The notes under the pieces are model-generated. The model searched no databases. It saw only the letters and a program-made list of their open reading frames with translations, and had not been told where the DNA came from. The translations under genes were made by a program, and so were the position numbers. Positions 29,301 to 38,881 of a stretch of DNA of 64,000 bases are shown in pieces (position 1 is the stretch's first letter; each line of letters starts with the position of its first letter). Source of the DNA: Paracoccaceae bacterium (GTDB lineage Bacteria > Pseudomonadota > Alphaproteobacteria > Rhodobacterales > Rhodobacteraceae); contig JAGXGW010000014.1 of the NCBI GenBank assembly GCA_024636555.1, positions 1 to 64,000 of the forward strand. The letters are read 5' to 3'.

Positions 29301-30830
29301 TCAGACAGGCGCGCCCGCCTGCATGCGGGTCAGGAAATCATCGGCCTCGCGCAACACCGTTTCGCGGCGATCCTCGGCCATGCGGTCCCATGTGGCATAC
29401 ATCTGCCCCATGCGCGGGTTGGACGAGAACCGCGCGCGGTGGCGAATCAGGAAGTGCCAGTAGAGCAGGTTGAAGGGGCAGGCGCGCGGACCGGTCTTGT
29501 CCTTCACCTTATAGGCGCAACCGCCGCAGTAATCCGACATCCTGTCGATGTAATTGCCCGACGAGACATAGGGTTTCGACGCGATGATGCCGCCATCCGC
29601 GAACTGGCTCATCCCGATCACATTCGGCGCCTCGACCCATTCATAGGCATCGGCATAGACCGCCAGATACCATTCATGCACCTGCCACGGGTCAATCCCG
29701 GCCAGCAGTGCGAAGTTGCCGGTCACCATCAGGCGCTGGATGTGATGGGCATAGGCATCGTCCCGCGTCTGGGCGACCGTCTGCGACATGCAGCGCATGT
29801 CTGTGGGTTTGCCCCAGTAGAGGCCGGGCAGGTCATGCGTGTGGCCCAGCGCATTGCGGCGGGTATAGTCCGGCCCTTCGCGATACCAGATGCCGCGCAC
29901 ATATTCGCGCCAGCCGATGATCTGGCGGATGAACCCTTCCGTCGCATTGAGCGGGGCCTTGCCCGCCTGCCATGCCGCCGCGACCTGCCGGCACACGTCG
30001 AGCGGGTCCAGTAACCCCGCATTGATGTAAAGACCGATGAGCGCGTGATACATGAAGGGGCGATCCGCCAGCATCGCATCCTGATAATCGCCGAAATTTG
30101 CCAGCCCGCCCGCGATCCAGTGATCCAGATGTTGCTGGGCCTGATCACGGTCTGTCGCGAACCAGAAAGGGTGCAACGACCCGAAATTGTTGCCGAAACG
30201 CTGCCCGACCAGTTCCAGCACCGCCGCGACCGCGTCATCCGGCTCGAACTGCAAAGGCCCTGTGAATGTCACATCATCGGGGGCCGGTTTGCGGTTGTCG
30301 TGATCATAGTTCCACTTGCCGCCCGCGGGCTTGTCCCCTTCCATCAGCAGGCCAGTCTTGCGGCGCATCTCGCGGTAGAAATACTCCATCCGCAACTGCT
30401 TCTTGCCCTTGGCCCAGGCCTCGAATTCCTCGGCCGAGGCAATGAAGCGGTCGTCGCGGATCACATGCACGGGCAGCGGTAATTCGTTCAGCGCCGTGAT
30501 CAGCCGCCATTCGCCGGGCTGCGTCGCGATCACTCCCTTGGCATTGTGGGCAGCGGCGCGGCGCAGCAATTCGCCGGTGATTGTGCCGCTGTTGTCCGGA
30601 TCGTCCAGCGCGGTGTACTCCACGCGCCAGCCCGCATGGCGCAAACGGTCCGCGAATTTCCGCATGGCCGCGAATAGGAACGCGATCTTCTTGGGGTGGT
30701 GCGGCACATATCCCGCCTCCTCCGCCACCTCGGCCATCACAACGATATCGCGAGCGGGATCGGCGGCGCGCAGGGCTGACAGCCCGTCCGAGAGTTGATC
30801 CCCCAGCACCAGAACCAGTCGTGTCACCAC
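29301..30830 (-). CDS. Cryptochrome/photolyase, FeS-BCP type (PhrB/CryB-like)
   Basis: This 509-residue flavoprotein belongs to the iron-sulfur bacterial cryptochrome/photolyase group that includes Agrobacterium PhrB ((6-4) photolyase) and Rhodobacter CryB. The four FeS cysteines are C347 (DMRCMSQ), C435 and C438 (DYCGGCAYK) and C451 (RACPFN), the same spacing as in PhrB as I recall it. The N-terminal domain (LVLVLGDQLSDGLSALR) binds the antenna and the C-terminal part FAD (GWREYVRGIW, NFALLAGIDPWQVHEWY). It repairs UV damage or acts as a blue-light receptor. It overlaps the SDR gene upstream by seven bases, so both are co-expressed. Confidence 0.93.
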   Translation of the reverse strand: MVTRLVLVLGDQLSDGLSALRAADPARDIVVMAEVAEEAGYVPHHPKKIAFLFAAMRKFADRLRHAGWRVEYTALDDPDNSGTITGELLRRAAAHNAKGVIATQPGEWRLITALNELPLPVHVIRDDRFIASAEEFEAWAKGKKQLRMEYFYREMRRKTGLLMEGDKPAGGKWNYDHDNRKPAPDDVTFTGPLQFEPDDAVAAVLELVGQRFGNNFGSLHPFWFATDRDQAQQHLDHWIAGGLANFGDYQDAMLADRPFMYHALIGLYINAGLLDPLDVCRQVAAAWQAGKAPLNATEGFIRQIIGWREYVRGIWYREGPDYTRRNALGHTHDLPGLYWGKPTDMRCMSQTVAQTRDDAYAHHIQRLMVTGNFALLAGIDPWQVHEWYLAVYADAYEWVEAPNVIGMSQFADGGIIASKPYVSSGNYIDRMSDYCGGCAYKVKDKTGPRACPFNLLYWHFLIRHRARFSSNPRMGQMYATWDRMAEDRRETVLREADDFLTRMQAGAPV

Positions 30831-31489
30831 GCCACCTGCTTGCCCTGCCAGTCGAAGAACCGCCCCGTCTCGGCGGGCGTCAGCCCCTCGATCACTCGCA
30901 GCAGGTTCCCCGCGGCCTGATCCGCGGGCACGGTATCATGGTTGGCTGCATAATCCTCGGTAAAGGGGGTTGCCACCGTGCCGGGGTGCAGCGCCACGCA
31001 GATGGCCTCCCTGTGGCTGCGGGCCAGTTCGATGGCGCCTGTGTGGATCATCTGGTTCAGCGCCGCCTTGGCCGTGCGGTAGGAATACCAGCCGCCCAGC
31101 GCGTTATCCCCGATGGAGCCGACCCTGGCCGACAAGGCAGCAAAAACCGACCGGCCCTGACGCGGCAGCAGGCGCAGGCTGTGCTTGAGCACAAGCGACG
31201 GCCCGATACAATTGAGCGCGAACTGGTCGGCCATGGCCTGTGCACTCAGGCGGCGGATCGTCTTTTCCGGCGCGGCCCCTTCGATCACCAGCGCGCCGGT
31301 GGCCACGAAAACCAGATCGAATCCCGGCTCCAGCGCGCCCAATGCGGCGCTGATGCTGGCCTCGTCAGTCACATCCAGACCTGTTGCGCTGCGCGACAGC
31401 CCGGTGACGGCCATGCCTCTGGCTGTCAAAGCCTGCACCATCGCCGCGCCGATGCCGCCCGATGCCCCTATGATCAATGCTCTTTTCAT
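30824..31489 (-). CDS. Short-chain dehydrogenase/reductase, C-factor-like
   Basis: This 221-residue SDR has the nucleotide motif ALIIGASGGIGAAM at its N-terminus, a NNAG-region variant (VFVATGALV), and the catalytic Ser-Tyr-Lys set (ALSARVGS, YSYRTAK). The substrate is unknown. The start MKRALIIG at 31489 is family-like; the frame open to 31540 adds residues of non-family type. It is coupled to the photolyase gene by a seven-base overlap, which suggests a shared stress or light regulon. Confidence 0.9.
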   Translation of the reverse strand: MKRALIIGASGGIGAAMVQALTARGMAVTGLSRSATGLDVTDEASISAALGALEPGFDLVFVATGALVIEGAAPEKTIRRLSAQAMADQFALNCIGPSLVLKHSLRLLPRQGRSVFAALSARVGSIGDNALGGWYSYRTAKAALNQMIHTGAIELARSHREAICVALHPGTVATPFTEDYAANHDTVPADQAAGNLLRVIEGLTPAETGRFFDWQGKQVAW

Positions 31490-31549
31490 CTCGGGCGACG
31501 TAGCAGCAGCGCGGTTCGGTTCAATGTGCAACTTGTGCAAAATTCGGGC

Positions 31550-31577
31550 TTTTCATTTGTCCGCTGCCGCGTATAAC
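31550..31577 (+). promoter_or_regulatory. Candidate promoter of the leuA leader
   Basis: TTTTCA and TATAAC are 16 bp apart. The predicted start (31584-31586) falls on the leader-peptide ATG, which has no ribosome site, so the leader would be translated from a leaderless mRNA. Confidence 0.4.
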
Positions 31578-31585
31578 CTGTGGTC

Positions 31586-31675
31586 ATGACGAATTTGGCA
31601 CATAACGCGACCCTTGCTGCGCCCTTCGGCGCATTCCTCGCGGCTGCCCTGCTGATCCTGCTAAGCCGCCTCTGA
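31586..31675 (+). CDS. Candidate leuA leader peptide, 29 residues
   Basis: The frame ATG 31586 to TGA 31673-31675 encodes a peptide ending AALLILLSRL, with five Leu and one Ile in its last eight residues. A perfect 10-bp hairpin (31669-31705) has its left arm over the last codons and stop. This is the layout of ribosome-mediated control by leucine (or branched-chain) charging, known for leuA in many proteobacteria. No classical T-run terminator follows, so the mechanism may act differently, for example through access to the leuA start. Confidence 0.55.
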   Translation: MTNLAHNATLAAPFGAFLAAALLILLSRL

Positions 31676-31705
31676 GCGTGCCGGACCGGCGCGACCGCTC
31701 AGAGG
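31669..31705 (+). promoter_or_regulatory. Hairpin in the leuA leader region
   Basis: CCTCTGAGCG pairs perfectly with CGCTCAGAGG across 17 bases that themselves contain GCCGG/CCGGC. The left arm includes the leader stop codon. The leuA ATG lies 47 bases downstream. Confidence 0.6.
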
Positions 31706-31751
31706 ATGTGCAGCCCGCGCCAAGACCCTAGCAGCAGAAAAGAGACACACC

Positions 31752-33326
31752 ATGACCGATACATCCGCACAAGACCGCGTCTTGATCTTCGACACAACCT
31801 TGCGCGATGGCGAACAAAGCCCCGGCGCGACGATGACCCATGCCGAAAAGCTGGAAATCGCCGAATTGCTGGACGATATGGGCGTCGATATCATCGAGGC
31901 CGGTTTCCCCATCGCCTCGGAAGGTGATTTCAACGCGGTCAGCGAGATTGCCAAGCGCTCCAAACAGGCGGTGATCTGCGGGTTGGCGCGCGCCAATCTG
32001 GCCGATATCGACCGCGCGTGGGAGGCGGTGAAACATGCAGGCCAGCCGCGCATCCACACGTTCATCGGCACCTCGCCGCTGCACCGCGCGATCCCGAACC
32101 TGACGCAGGACGAGATGGCTGAACGGATCCACCAGACGGTTACCCATGCGCGCAACCTGTGTGACAATGTCCAGTGGTCGCCGATGGATGCCACGCGGAC
32201 CGAGCATGATTACCTGTGCCGCGTGATCGAGATCGCGATCAAGGCAGGTGCCACGACGATCAATATCCCCGATACGGTCGGCTATACCGCGCCGGTTGAA
32301 AGCGCCGATCTGATCCGCATGCTGATAGAGCGCGTGCCGGGCGCGGACAGCATCATCTTCGCCACCCATTGCCACAACGATCTCGGCATGGCGACCGCCA
32401 ACAGCCTTGCCGCTGTCGAGGCTGGCGCGCGCCAGATCGAATGCACGATCAACGGTCTGGGCGAACGTGCGGGCAATACCGCGCTGGAAGAAGTCGTGAT
32501 GGCCTTGAAGGTGCGCAACGACATCATGCCCTTCCGCACCCGCGTGGATACGACCAAGATCATGAACATCTCGCGCCGCGTCGCCACGGTGTCGGGCTTT
32601 GCCGTGCAGTTCAACAAGGCCATCGTGGGCAAGAATGCCTTTGCGCATGAATCCGGCATCCATCAGGACGGGATGCTCAAGAATGCCGAGACGTTCGAGA
32701 TCATGCGCCCCGAGGATATCGGACTGACCGCCTCCAACCTCGTGATGGGCAAGCATTCTGGCCGCGCCGCCCTGCGCGACAAGCTGCGCCAGATGGGCGT
32801 GGATGTGGGGGACAACCAGCTCAAGGATATCTTCGTGCGGTTCAAGGAACTCGCCGACCGCAAAAAGGAAGTCTATGACGAGGACATCCTCGCTCTGGTC
32901 ACGGCGACCACCGACAGCGGCAATGACCGCTTGCAGATCGTCTCGCTCAAGGTGCTCTGCGGCACCGGCGGTCCGGCCGAGGCCACGCTGGAGATGGAGA
33001 TCGACGGCAAGGAGATGATCGCCACCGAGCACGGCGACGGCCCCGTCGATGCGACGTTCAGGGCGGTGCGGGCGCTGCATCCCAACAGCGCACGGTTGCA
33101 GCTGTATCAAGTCCACGCCGTGACCGAGGGCACCGATGCGCAGGCCACGGTCAGCGTCCGGCTGGAAGAGGACGGGATGATCTCGACGGGCCAATCGGCG
33201 GATACCGATACCGTGGTCGCCTCGGCCCGCGCCTATGTCAACGCGCTCAACCGCCTGCTGGTACGGCGCGACAAGGCCGGCCCCGGTGCCGACAAGCGCG
33301 AGATCAATTATAAAGACGTGAGCTGA
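31752..33326 (+). CDS. leuA: 2-isopropylmalate synthase
   Basis: This 524-residue enzyme condenses acetyl-CoA with 2-oxoisovalerate, the first committed step of leucine synthesis. The N-terminal TIM barrel begins LIFDTTLRDGEQSPGATM and contains the metal site HCHNDLGMATANS and the NGLGERAGN loop; a linker with HESGIHQDGMLK follows. The C-terminal LeuA_dimer domain (from about residue 395) is the leucine feedback site. An upstream leader peptide and hairpin suggest control by leucine supply. A strong terminator follows. Confidence 0.97.
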   Translation: MTDTSAQDRVLIFDTTLRDGEQSPGATMTHAEKLEIAELLDDMGVDIIEAGFPIASEGDFNAVSEIAKRSKQAVICGLARANLADIDRAWEAVKHAGQPRIHTFIGTSPLHRAIPNLTQDEMAERIHQTVTHARNLCDNVQWSPMDATRTEHDYLCRVIEIAIKAGATTINIPDTVGYTAPVESADLIRMLIERVPGADSIIFATHCHNDLGMATANSLAAVEAGARQIECTINGLGERAGNTALEEVVMALKVRNDIMPFRTRVDTTKIMNISRRVATVSGFAVQFNKAIVGKNAFAHESGIHQDGMLKNAETFEIMRPEDIGLTASNLVMGKHSGRAALRDKLRQMGVDVGDNQLKDIFVRFKELADRKKEVYDEDILALVTATTDSGNDRLQIVSLKVLCGTGGPAEATLEMEIDGKEMIATEHGDGPVDATFRAVRALHPNSARLQLYQVHAVTEGTDAQATVSVRLEEDGMISTGQSADTDTVVASARAYVNALNRLLVRRDKAGPGADKREINYKDVS

Positions 33327-33352
33327 ACCGCGCAGTCCGTGCAGCCTTTGAG

Positions 33353-33384
33353 CCCGCCGCCTGATCCGCGGCGGGTTTCTTCTT
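33353..33384 (+). terminator. Rho-independent terminator of leuA
   Basis: CCCGCCGC and GCGGCGGG pair over eight bp around CTGATCC, followed by TTTCTTCTT. Its tail overlaps the end of the minus-strand repeat element. Confidence 0.9.
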
Positions 33385-33446
33385 GCGTGAAATATCCTCG
33401 GGGGGCGTCGAACACAGTTCGACGTGGGGGGCAGACAGCCCCCCCC
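33375..33446 (-). repeat. Composite post-stop element, copy after rlmJ
   Basis: Read on the minus strand: a G-run/C-run hairpin (GGGGGG-CTGTCTG-CCCCCC), a second perfect hairpin (CGTCGAA/TTCGACG around CTGTG), CCCCCCGA, and the tail GGATATTT-CA-CGCAAG-AAGAAAC. It starts about nine bases after the rlmJ stop in the same direction. The same architecture is found at 55528-55595. Confidence 0.75.
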
Positions 33447-33455
33447 TGCCCGTCC

Positions 33456-34241
33456 TCAGCGCGGGCTGAACATCCCGGTCAGGCGCCGCGCTTCTTCTTC
33501 GGTCCCGTAGGGCGCGTTCACGATGAACAGGCCCGAGCCAACCATCCGGTGCCCCGCGCGGACAGGCGGAAACCGCACCTCGTGGCGCAACGCGCCGGGC
33601 AGGTTCTGTGCTTCGACTGCGGCCAGCATCGGTGCATGCGCCTTGCCTGTCAGGATCGGATACCACAGGCAGATGATGCCCACGTTCCATTTGCGGTGCA
33701 GCTTGGCGATCTGGTCGGGGATCGTCTCGTAATCGGTTTTCACCTCGTAGCTTGGGTCGATCAACAGCAGGCCCCGCCGCGGATTTGGCGGGCAGACCGC
33801 CTGCGCCATCTCGAACCCGTCGCGGTGATGGACACGCGCACCGTAGGGCGACATGGCGAATTCCAGTGCCGCATGTTCCTGCGGATGCAGCTCGGCCAGA
33901 TGCATACGGTCATCCGCCCGCAGGAACTGCGCCGCGAGCAGCGGCGATCCGGCATAGGCCGCCGCGCCATGCGTTGCCCGCACCTCGGCAAGCGCGCCCA
34001 GATAGGGATGATCCGCCGCCATGCCGCCGCGCGCCAGAACCGCGCCGATGCCGGCCGATGCCTCGCCCGTCTTCAACGCTTCGGGCGCATCGAGCCGGTA
34101 CAGGCCGCGGCCCGCATGGGTCTCGAGATAGCTGAGCGGTTTGTCCTTGGCCGTCAGATACGACAGCATCCGGCACAACAGCGCGTGCTTGTGAACATCC
34201 GCCGGATTGCCCGCGTGATAGATATGTTGATACGACAGCAT
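33456..34241 (-). CDS. rlmJ: 23S rRNA (adenine(2030)-N6)-methyltransferase
   Basis: This 261-residue enzyme methylates A2030 of 23S rRNA. The family N-terminus MLSYQHIYHAGNPADVHKH and the ETHAGRGLYRL SAM region are present; the amino-methylating motif is DPSYE (LLLIDPSYEVKTDY). It is a single gene, divergent from mreB, and its end carries the composite element described above. Confidence 0.95.
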   Translation of the reverse strand: MLSYQHIYHAGNPADVHKHALLCRMLSYLTAKDKPLSYLETHAGRGLYRLDAPEALKTGEASAGIGAVLARGGMAADHPYLGALAEVRATHGAAAYAGSPLLAAQFLRADDRMHLAELHPQEHAALEFAMSPYGARVHHRDGFEMAQAVCPPNPRRGLLLIDPSYEVKTDYETIPDQIAKLHRKWNVGIICLWYPILTGKAHAPMLAAVEAQNLPGALRHEVRFPPVRAGHRMVGSGLFIVNAPYGTEEEARRLTGMFSPR

Positions 34242-34285
34242 CCGCGCGTCTTATCCGATTGCCCTGTCCGGCGGAAGTGTGCTGA

Positions 34286-35446
<1,161 letters not shown>

Positions 35447-35476
35447 TTTACCCACCTTCTGACACAGGGGTAGACC

Positions 35477-36409
35477 TTGGCGAAGGACAGATCACAGGGC
35501 GATGACTATCTGGCCCCCCTCAAGCGTTTGCTTGTGGGGGTCTTGATCTTGTGCCTGATCGGTCTGTTCCTTGTGTGGCGCGTGGACAGCCCACGGGTGG
35601 AGCGGTTCCGTGCCGCCGTCGTGGACCGTGTGGTGCCGAATTTCGACTGGGCGATGGCGCCGGTGACGGCCAGCGTCAACCTTGTCCGCGATTTCCAGAG
35701 CTATCAGCGCATCGTGCAGCAAAATCAGGATTTGCGGGACGAATTGCAGAAGATGAAAGCGTGGAAGGAGGCGGCGCTCCAGCTTGAGCAGGAAAATGCG
35801 CGGCTGCTGGATCTGAACAAGGTACGGCTTGATCCGCGCCTGACCTTCGTGACCGGCGTTGTGCTGGCGGACAGCGGCTCGCCTTTCCGGCAGTCTGTCT
35901 TGCTGAATGTCGGCGCGCGTGACGGGATCGTGGATGGCTGGGCCACGATGGACGGAATCGGCCTTGTCGGGCGGATTTCTGGCGTCGGACGCGATACCAG
36001 CCGCGTGATCCTGCTGACCGACCCCGCCAGCCGCATCCCCGCAACGATCCAGCCTTCGGGCCAGACCGCGATCATTCAGGGTGACAATACGATGGCGCCG
36101 CCGATCTCCTTTCTGGAGGATTCCGATCTGGTCCGCCCCGGTGACCGCGTCGTTTCGTCCGGCGATGGTGGCGTCTTCCCCGCCGGGCTGCTGATCGGGC
36201 AGGTCGCCGCCGATCCGGGCGGGCGGTTGCGGGTCATTCTTGCGGCGGATTACGAGCGGCTGGAGTTCCTGCGGGTGCTGCGCAATCCGGGCACCGAGGT
36301 GATCCGCGATCCCGGCGGGCTGATCGCGCCGGTTGCGCAGCCGACCCTGCCGTTGCCGCTGTCCCCGCTGGACGAGGCCCTTTCGGAGGCGGAGAATCCC
36401 GATGGCTGA
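35477..36409 (+). CDS. mreC: Rod-shape-determining protein MreC
   Basis: This 310-residue bitopic membrane protein links MreB to the periplasmic synthases. It has a cytoplasmic tip, one membrane helix (residues 17-35, LLVGVLILCLIGLFLVW), a periplasmic coiled coil (QSYQRIVQQNQDLRDELQKM) and the beta-domain (VVLADSGSPFRQSVLLNVGARDGI by its ends). The start is a TTG at 35477 after CAGGGGTA. It overlaps mreD by eight bases. Confidence 0.94.
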   Translation: MAKDRSQGDDYLAPLKRLLVGVLILCLIGLFLVWRVDSPRVERFRAAVVDRVVPNFDWAMAPVTASVNLVRDFQSYQRIVQQNQDLRDELQKMKAWKEAALQLEQENARLLDLNKVRLDPRLTFVTGVVLADSGSPFRQSVLLNVGARDGIVDGWATMDGIGLVGRISGVGRDTSRVILLTDPASRIPATIQPSGQTAIIQGDNTMAPPISFLEDSDLVRPGDRVVSSGDGGVFPAGLLIGQVAADPGGRLRVILAADYERLEFLRVLRNPGTEVIRDPGGLIAPVAQPTLPLPLSPLDEALSEAENPDG

Positions 36410-36941
36410 GGGATCGCCCACCCGCGTGTGGGGCATGCGTCTGTTATATCTGGCTGTGGCGCTGGTGCTGGTTCTGGCGAATCTGATCCCGCTGGACGCC
36501 CGCCCGCGCAACTGGGCCGGTCCGGACCTTCTGGTCGCGCTGACCTTCGCATGGACGCTGAGACGGCCCGAATTCGTGCCCGCGCTCTCGGTGGCGCTCG
36601 TGATCCTGCTGGCGGATCTTCTGTTTCTGCGCCCCCCCGGCCTGTGGGCTGCGCTGGTGGTGATGGCGACGCAGACACTCAGATCGCGCGCGCGCATTCT
36701 CAGGGATCAGCCGTTCATGACGGAATGGCTGGCCGTGGCGGGCATCTTCGTGGCAATTTCCCTTGGCAACCGGCTGGTCCTCGCCATCATGATGGTGCCG
36801 CAGGCCCCGCTTGGGCTGAGCGTGATCCATGTCGCGATGACCTTGATCTGTTACCCTGTGGTTGTCATGATCTCGCAACTGGTTTTCGGGGTGCGCAAAG
36901 CCGCCCCCGGTGATCTGGACAGGCTGGGGAAGCGGATATGA
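36402..36941 (+). CDS. mreD: Rod-shape-determining protein MreD
   Basis: This 179-residue protein has about five hydrophobic helices (LLYLAVALVLVLANLIPL, ALSVALVILLADLLFL, LAVAGIFVAISL and others). MreD sequences vary widely, so the call leans on size, topology and position between mreC and the PBP2 gene. It is coupled to both neighbours by 8- and 4-base overlaps. It helps activate PBP2 with MreC. Confidence 0.9.
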   Translation: MAEGSPTRVWGMRLLYLAVALVLVLANLIPLDARPRNWAGPDLLVALTFAWTLRRPEFVPALSVALVILLADLLFLRPPGLWAALVVMATQTLRSRARILRDQPFMTEWLAVAGIFVAISLGNRLVLAIMMVPQAPLGLSVIHVAMTLICYPVVVMISQLVFGVRKAAPGDLDRLGKRI

Positions 36942-38881
36942 GACGCCATCCGAAAGACAGCGCGGAATCGGGCCGCCGCATTACGCGGCGCGGCCTGATC
37001 ATGGGCGGGGCACAACTGGCCTTCATGGGCGTGCTTGGTCTCAGGATGCGGTATATGCAGGTCGAACAGGCGGACCAGTTCCGCGTGCTGGCCGAGGAGA
37101 ACCGCATCAGCATCCGCCTGATCGCGCCTGCGCGGGGACAGATTTTCGACCGTAACGGCGCGGTGATCGCCGAGAACCAGCCCAGCTACCGGATCATCAT
37201 GGTGCGCGAGGATGCGGGCGATATCGATCTGGTCATGCGCCGTCTGGCAGCGTTGATCGACCTGAGCGAGGCCGATCAGGAGCGCGCGCTTAAAGAGATG
37301 CGCGACAGCCGCGGCGACACGCAGGTGACCGTGGCCGACCGTGTCAGTTGGGACGATATCTCGAAAGTGGCGATCAACGCCCCCGCCTTGCCCGGTGTCA
37401 CTCCCGAAGTGGGCCTGTCGCGCGCCTATCCGACGGGGCCGGATTTCGCGCATGTGGTGGGCTATGTCGGTCCGATCAGCGATTTCGATTTGCAGAAGAT
37501 GGAAAACCCCGACCACCTGCTGCGCATCCCCCGGTTCCAGATCGGGAAAGTCGGCGTCGAGACCCGCCATGAGGAAGCGCTGCGCGGCAAGGCGGGCACC
37601 AAACGGGTCGAGGTCAATGCCGCAGGCCGCGTCATGCGTGAACTGGACCGGCAGGAGGGCAAGGCCGGAGCCAATATCCAGCTCACTGTCGACAATGCGC
37701 TGCAAGCCTATACGCAAGCCCGTCTGGCCGGGGAAAGCGCCGCCGCCGTGGTAATGGATTGCGAGACGGGCGATCTGCTGGCCATCGCCTCGGCCCCGAG
37801 CTTTGACCCGAACCTGTTTGTCCGGGGCATATCGGTGCCGGATTATGCCGCGTTGACCGAGAACAAGTATCGCCCGCTGGCCAACAAATCGGTGCAGGGT
37901 CTTTATCCGCCGGGCTCGACCTACAAGATGGTCACGCTTCTGGCCGCGCTGGATGCCGGTGTGATCAGCCCCGAGGAAACGGTTTGGTGCCCTGGCCATA
38001 TGGAAATCTCGGGCCGTCGCTTCCATTGCTGGAAACGGGTTGGTCACGGGCATATGAATCTTGAAACGGCCCTGCGCGAAAGCTGCGATGTCTATTTCTA
38101 TGACCTTGCGGTGAAAGTCGGCATCGATGCGATGTCGGCGATGGCGGAAAAGCTGGGCATCGGTGTGCGCTTCGATCTGCCGATGTCTGCGGTCGCGCGC
38201 GGGCGCGCGCCGACCCGCGACTGGAAGCGCGAGAGCTTCGGGCAGGCATGGGTTGTGGGTGACACCGTCAACGCCTCGATCGGTCAGGGCTTCGTGCTGA
38301 CCTCGCCGCTGCATCTGGCGGTGATGACGGCGCGGCTGGCCGTGGGCCGCAAGGTGGAGCCGCGCCTGATCCGCAGTATTGACGGGGTGGAGCAGGTCCC
38401 TGCCCCGGTGGAATCGCTGGGCTTCAACGAAAACCACCTGCGGGCCATTCGCAAAGCGATGTACGAGGTGACCAACAACCGGCGCGGCACGGCTTACGGC
38501 AGCCGCATCATCACCGACGGCTACCGCATGGCGGGCAAGACCGGCACCAGTCAGGTCCGCAACATCACCGCCGCGGAACGCGCGCGCGGGGTGGTCCGCA
38601 ACGAGGATCTGCCGTGGGAACGGCGCGACCATGCGTTGTTCGTGAACTACGCGCCTTATGACAATCCCCGCATTGCCGTCTCGGTGGTGGTGGAACATGG
38701 CGGCGGCGGTTCTGCCGTGGCGGCACCCATTGCCCGCGACATCACGTTGCAGGCGCTCTATCAGGGTGATCCGCCGCTTGAGGCCTACCCCGAAGCAGAC
38801 CGTGCGCGCGTGCAGGCCTTGCAAGAACGTTTGCGCCGCGAGCGTCCTGTTGTCACCACGCCCGTGCAGGACCGCGCATGA
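36938..38881 (+). CDS. mrdA: Penicillin-binding protein 2 (elongasome transpeptidase)
   Basis: This 647-residue class B PBP cross-links peptidoglycan in elongation with RodA. A short cytoplasmic tail and one membrane helix (residues 19-38) precede the pedestal (APARGQIFDRNGAVIAENQPSY by its ends). The transpeptidase motifs are S327-TYK (PPGSTYKMV), S382-C-D384 and K534-TGT (AGKTGTSQV). Length fits the family. It starts in the mreD stop (ATGA) and ends in the rodA start (ATGA). Confidence 0.97.
   Translation: MRRHPKDSAESGRRITRRGLIMGGAQLAFMGVLGLRMRYMQVEQADQFRVLAEENRISIRLIAPARGQIFDRNGAVIAENQPSYRIIMVREDAGDIDLVMRRLAALIDLSEADQERALKEMRDSRGDTQVTVADRVSWDDISKVAINAPALPGVTPEVGLSRAYPTGPDFAHVVGYVGPISDFDLQKMENPDHLLRIPRFQIGKVGVETRHEEALRGKAGTKRVEVNAAGRVMRELDRQEGKAGANIQLTVDNALQAYTQARLAGESAAAVVMDCETGDLLAIASAPSFDPNLFVRGISVPDYAALTENKYRPLANKSVQGLYPPGSTYKMVTLLAALDAGVISPEETVWCPGHMEISGRRFHCWKRVGHGHMNLETALRESCDVYFYDLAVKVGIDAMSAMAEKLGIGVRFDLPMSAVARGRAPTRDWKRESFGQAWVVGDTVNASIGQGFVLTSPLHLAVMTARLAVGRKVEPRLIRSIDGVEQVPAPVESLGFNENHLRAIRKAMYEVTNNRRGTAYGSRIITDGYRMAGKTGTSQVRNITAAERARGVVRNEDLPWERRDHALFVNYAPYDNPRIAVSVVVEHGGGGSAVAAPIARDITLQALYQGDPPLEAYPEADRARVQALQERLRRERPVVTTPVQDRA

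Noticed and set aside
36851-38824. A 657-codon minus-strand frame opposite the PBP2 gene
   Set aside because: It mirrors the PBP2 codons. The plus-strand gene has all transpeptidase motifs.
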